Assembly: GCA_963402885.1 (NCBI GenBank)
Contig: OY727100.1
Coordinates: 9,641,395 to 9,705,394, forward strand
Length of the DNA stretch: 64,000 nt
Source: Antedon bifida
Taxonomy: Eukaryota > Echinodermata > Crinoidea > Comatulida > Antedonidae
Direction of reading: 5' to 3'
The translations under genes were made by a program, and so were the position numbers. The notes beneath the pieces were generated by a model. That model made no database searches and was not told where the DNA came from. It was given only the letters and a program-made list of their open reading frames with translations. Shown piece by piece: positions 61,353 to 64,000 of this stretch; the first letter of the stretch is position 1, and each line of letters begins with the position of its first letter.

Positions 61353-62784
61353 AGTGAAGCTCTATTCGGATACTATCTTCCGCGGTATAATGATGTTACA
61401 GTACCACTTTTCTATCTAGCAGCTGTTGAAAAATACGTGGTCACACCGGTGGTGGTTTCCCATTCAGCACACGCGAACTCGAGTTTTCCGTAACAAATTT
61501 ACTCAAGCGTATCCAATAAATAAAACAGACACACCTCCAAATAGAATGGTATCATGTATCATTTTTTGTTTCCGTTAAAAATGCGTTTTTGTTTCCGTTT
61601 TTGGCAAGTTTATGGGTGAATATACATAAATAAACATTTGATAAAAAGACAATGACAGAGAAATATATGAGAAAGATAATCGTATTATCTCTTTAGATTA
61701 ATGAAAGTTGTCAAACAAACTCTGTATCATCTTCTGACCTTTGTTTCTTCTGTCAAACTTAACTGTTAACAGATTTTAACTAGTAAGGCAGTCATTTCAA
61801 TCAGTTCACAGTCCATAAATCAATCAATATTTCAAATTGTATGTAGTCAATTCAATTCAATACGACGTATTGTCAATATCATGCCGGCCATCACTTCACA
61901 CACACGCGCGCGTATCAAATTGTGCGTACAGCAGGAAGCGGAAACGCGTGCTACGCTACCGACAAACGGAAGTGCGTGAAAGAAAACGCGTACACGCACG
62001 TACGCCAAAACGCTATTTGTATATACGTCGTACCAAGGCAATCTAGATTGTGATGTGTTATAGAGGTTGAATGTAGCGGTAAGGTCAATATACCATGGAA
62101 AATAAGTACTTATTTTGTCCATGATAATACAGTACATTGATTTGAATATTAGTAATAATTTTAAAATCATATTTTATTATCGAAAGAATAAAATTAAAAT
62201 GCGCCATCTACAAAAAACAAGATAAGGTCACGCCAGTGACACCAAACAAGTGTTTCCGTTTTCATTCAGATTGATTGCTACCAAAACACTGCTCTCTATG
62301 CGTCGTTGTTATAAGTTGGTAGATTTCCGTCAATCAATTGTGTCTAACACATCATTTTCCGCCTCAAAAATTGAATTGGTAGGTTTTTACAAATAATTTA
62401 TGTAATATAATATATTGTGTTGTGTTTGATTATACTTTTTACTGCTGATCTAGATTTAAGTACTGTATAAACAACTCCGATTCCGTAGCGACGATCAATA
62501 ATAATAGGCCTACCTGACTCCCTAGTATGAAGATGTACACTTAATTATGTAATGTATGCCTACAGTATGGACAATATTAGCGGTGTGTGTGAAGCCGGAA
62601 ATATAGCCAAATAATATTCTTTGGTATAATACTAGCCTAGATGATGAGAGATTCATGTTAATGTTTATCTGTGAAGTTGGAACGCTTCCGTTTTAATGTT
62701 TTTCTGCATTTTTGTTTACATTGCAGATAGATTGACTGTATTTTTTAAAGCCTAATTAAAAAAGTACTATAATATTTAATAAAG
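61353..62784. promoter_or_regulatory. Divergent TMEM208 / PPxY-gene upstream region
   Basis: The two genes are head-to-head across 1.4 kb. Positions 61880-62010 are strongly CpG-rich against the local AT-rich background, with ACGGAAGTGCG (61965-61975, ETS-like) and GCGCGCG words. A possible 5' UTR exon for the right-hand gene ends at a GAATTG|GTAGGT donor near 62380. No coding exon is recognised. Confidence 0.55.
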
Positions 62785-62804
62785 ATGGATGGATACCTTT
62801 ACAT
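62785..62804 (+). CDS. PPxY gene exon 1 (20-bp coding part)
   Basis: It encodes MDGYLY and two bases, then AT|GTGAGT. The match of a strong donor to the phase of the next exon supports it. Confidence 0.65.
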
Positions 62805-64000
62805 GTGAGTATACTAAATTTACTATTTAATCTATTTTAAAGATAGTAAAATGAAATATTATTGATTTTATTTTTTAATGTATATAAATATATTCCAATA
62901 GTAAATAATGTTATTATATTAGGCTTTTTTTTTAAAATGCGCAAATTTATTTTTCGCAGTTGTAGCTTCTTGGCATGAATTCATATGCAAGCCATTAACA
63001 CAAAATCTGCTAAAACTTTTTTAGATGTCTGACATCAAACCCTTGATTTTCAATCTTATTTAAAAGATTATTTCAGTTTAAACGCATACCATCAAATATT
63101 AAATGTTTCCTATGGTATAACATTATTTATATAAATATGTTTTCAGGTTGATAATTTTTCTACTAGTGTTCAAATGTAGCATTTATTTCTGCTGGTATAA
63201 AGCAAGAAGAGAAAGATATGCAGCACGACAAAGAACAACACTCTGTACTATTCAAACAGCTCAACCAATAAATGTACAGAATGCTCAAGTATGTATACAT
63301 CAAGGATTTATAATAATGTTAGCAAGTGCTTATAGCCGTTTCGCTATGTACTCAGGGCCGTTGTTACTGCCCTGGTTACAAGCCTGTAGCCAGGATTTAT
63401 TGCAAAAAGTTCTTTTTTCCACGAGCGTAAGCAACTGATGAAAATACAGATTTAGGCCTACCAGTAGCTAGATGGATGAAAAGCTGCCCGGCTACGTAGA
63501 ATTTACCAAAATCTGTAGTGATTAAGCCTATTTACTATCTCTCTAGTTTGAAAAGGGCACTTCAAAGTGGGGGGGGGGGGGGGTGTATTTTGAAGCCTAC
63601 CGACCCCACTGGCTAGGGGCATGACATTTTGAGAAAATTAGGAGGTGGGATTTAATATACTTTGATTACATTAAAAATAGAATTTACCAAGTGTAATAAT
63701 GGGATTATTCACAGCCATATATCCAATATTTATATCTTCAATATTGGTGGTTGACAGCTAACAAACAATTTTGATATATAAAGATAATAAAGGCTGTGAT
63801 CATAATTTATATATAATTTCTTATATTCATAGGTACCAGCTGCTTATAGAAACCAGGGTATGGTGGTACACCCAGTGACACCTCAATACCAACATCCACC
63901 ACCACCTCACGACAAACCACCAGCATATGACGACATTGTAGGCAATAATACCATAAACAACCAACCAGTTCCAGCATATTGCTGTAAGATTCCATTACTT
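62785..64000 (+). CDS. Small single-pass membrane protein with PPAY motif, partial
   Basis: Three exons join in phase: 62785-62804, 63147-63288 and 63833 to the window edge. The product begins MDGYLYMLIIFLLVFKCSIY, a membrane segment at about residues 6-22, then FCWYKARRERYAARQ (basic, so cytoplasmic side), then a Gln/Pro-rich tail with HPPPPHDKPPAYDDI. PPAY is a WW-domain ligand, as in WBP1, VOPP1 and Shisa-like proteins, and the layout of membrane helix, arginines and PPxY tail resembles that group. An in-frame stop at 62770-62772 supports the start. There is no cysteine-rich ectodomain, unlike those families. A possible donor at GCT|GTAAGA near 63982 suggests a further exon. Family uncertain. 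Confidence 0.7.
63147..63288 (+). CDS. PPxY gene exon 2 (membrane segment)
   Basis: The acceptor TTTTCAG and the phase-2 join give MLIIFLLVFKCSIYFCWYKA, then RRERYAARQRTTLCTIQTA. Donor CAA|GTATGT, phase 0. Confidence 0.75.
63833..64000 (+). CDS. PPxY gene exon 3, cut by window end
   Basis: The acceptor ATTCATAG is followed by VPAAYRNQGMVVHPVTPQYQ, then HPPPPHDKPPAYDDIVGNN. The real exon may end near 63982. Confidence 0.75.

Noticed and set aside
61837-62170. Opposed open frames in the CpG-rich stretch
   Set aside because: Arg/His/Tyr-rich translations reflect the CGTACG composition; the region is better explained as a divergent promoter.
63570-63583. G14 homopolymer
   Set aside because: A short mononucleotide run, prone to assembly error; no G-quadruplex pattern of separate G tracts.

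Overview
The window is an AT-rich, intron-rich animal nuclear locus. Phase-consistent splice junctions and protein similarity recovered from memory support five genes: a syntrophin (minus strand, partial), mitochondrial malonyl-CoA:ACP transacylase MCAT (plus), a TENT4-type non-canonical poly(A) polymerase (minus), TMEM208 (minus) and the start of a small membrane protein with a PPxY motif (plus, partial). The SINEs with GCGCTATAT tails, the many small TA-flanked MITEs, the frequent TAGGCCTA octamers and the single-copy form of genes that vertebrates have duplicated suggest a marine invertebrate deuterostome, most likely an echinoderm. That placement is inference, of modest confidence.

Layout. 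Positions 1-31646 hold the syntrophin gene, read right to left: exon 1 at 31172-31646, a 22 kb intron, exon 2 at 8558-8964, a 6.4 kb intron and exon 3 at 2047-2192; the 3' end lies outside the window. These introns carry most of the repeats: a 94-bp satellite with higher-order structure (5.6-7.4 kb), a 40-bp minisatellite, a 1.45 kb TA-flanked transposon (9854-11300), a 3.78 kb Harbinger-like element (15900-19680) carrying an 81-bp array, a LINE tail, and a 2.1 kb transposon (24881-26977) that splits a tRNA-like SINE head. MCAT is head-to-head with syntrophin. A 731-bp foldback element with an 8-bp target duplication lies between them, just before the first MCAT coding exon. MCAT has four coding exons (32966-36090), and a 380-bp inverted-repeat element begins 45 bp past its stop. 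Positions 36.5-43.8 kb hold no recognised gene. TENT4 fills 43783-56917 with ten coding exons, all phases consistent, and a clear NRF1/YY1/GC-box/CCAAT promoter at about 57.0-57.1 kb. TMEM208 (58944 to about 61335) and the PPxY protein gene (62785 onward) diverge from a CpG-rich stretch near 61.9-62.0 kb.

The genes are ordinary housekeeping or cell-structure genes with no sign of a joint pathway. The most unusual content is repetitive: several non-autonomous DNA transposons whose tandem arrays look derived from their own end sequences, and transposons placed where they could affect MCAT transcription start or 3' end formation. No retrovirus-like or Polinton-like element was recognised. All homology calls were made by eye without database searches.
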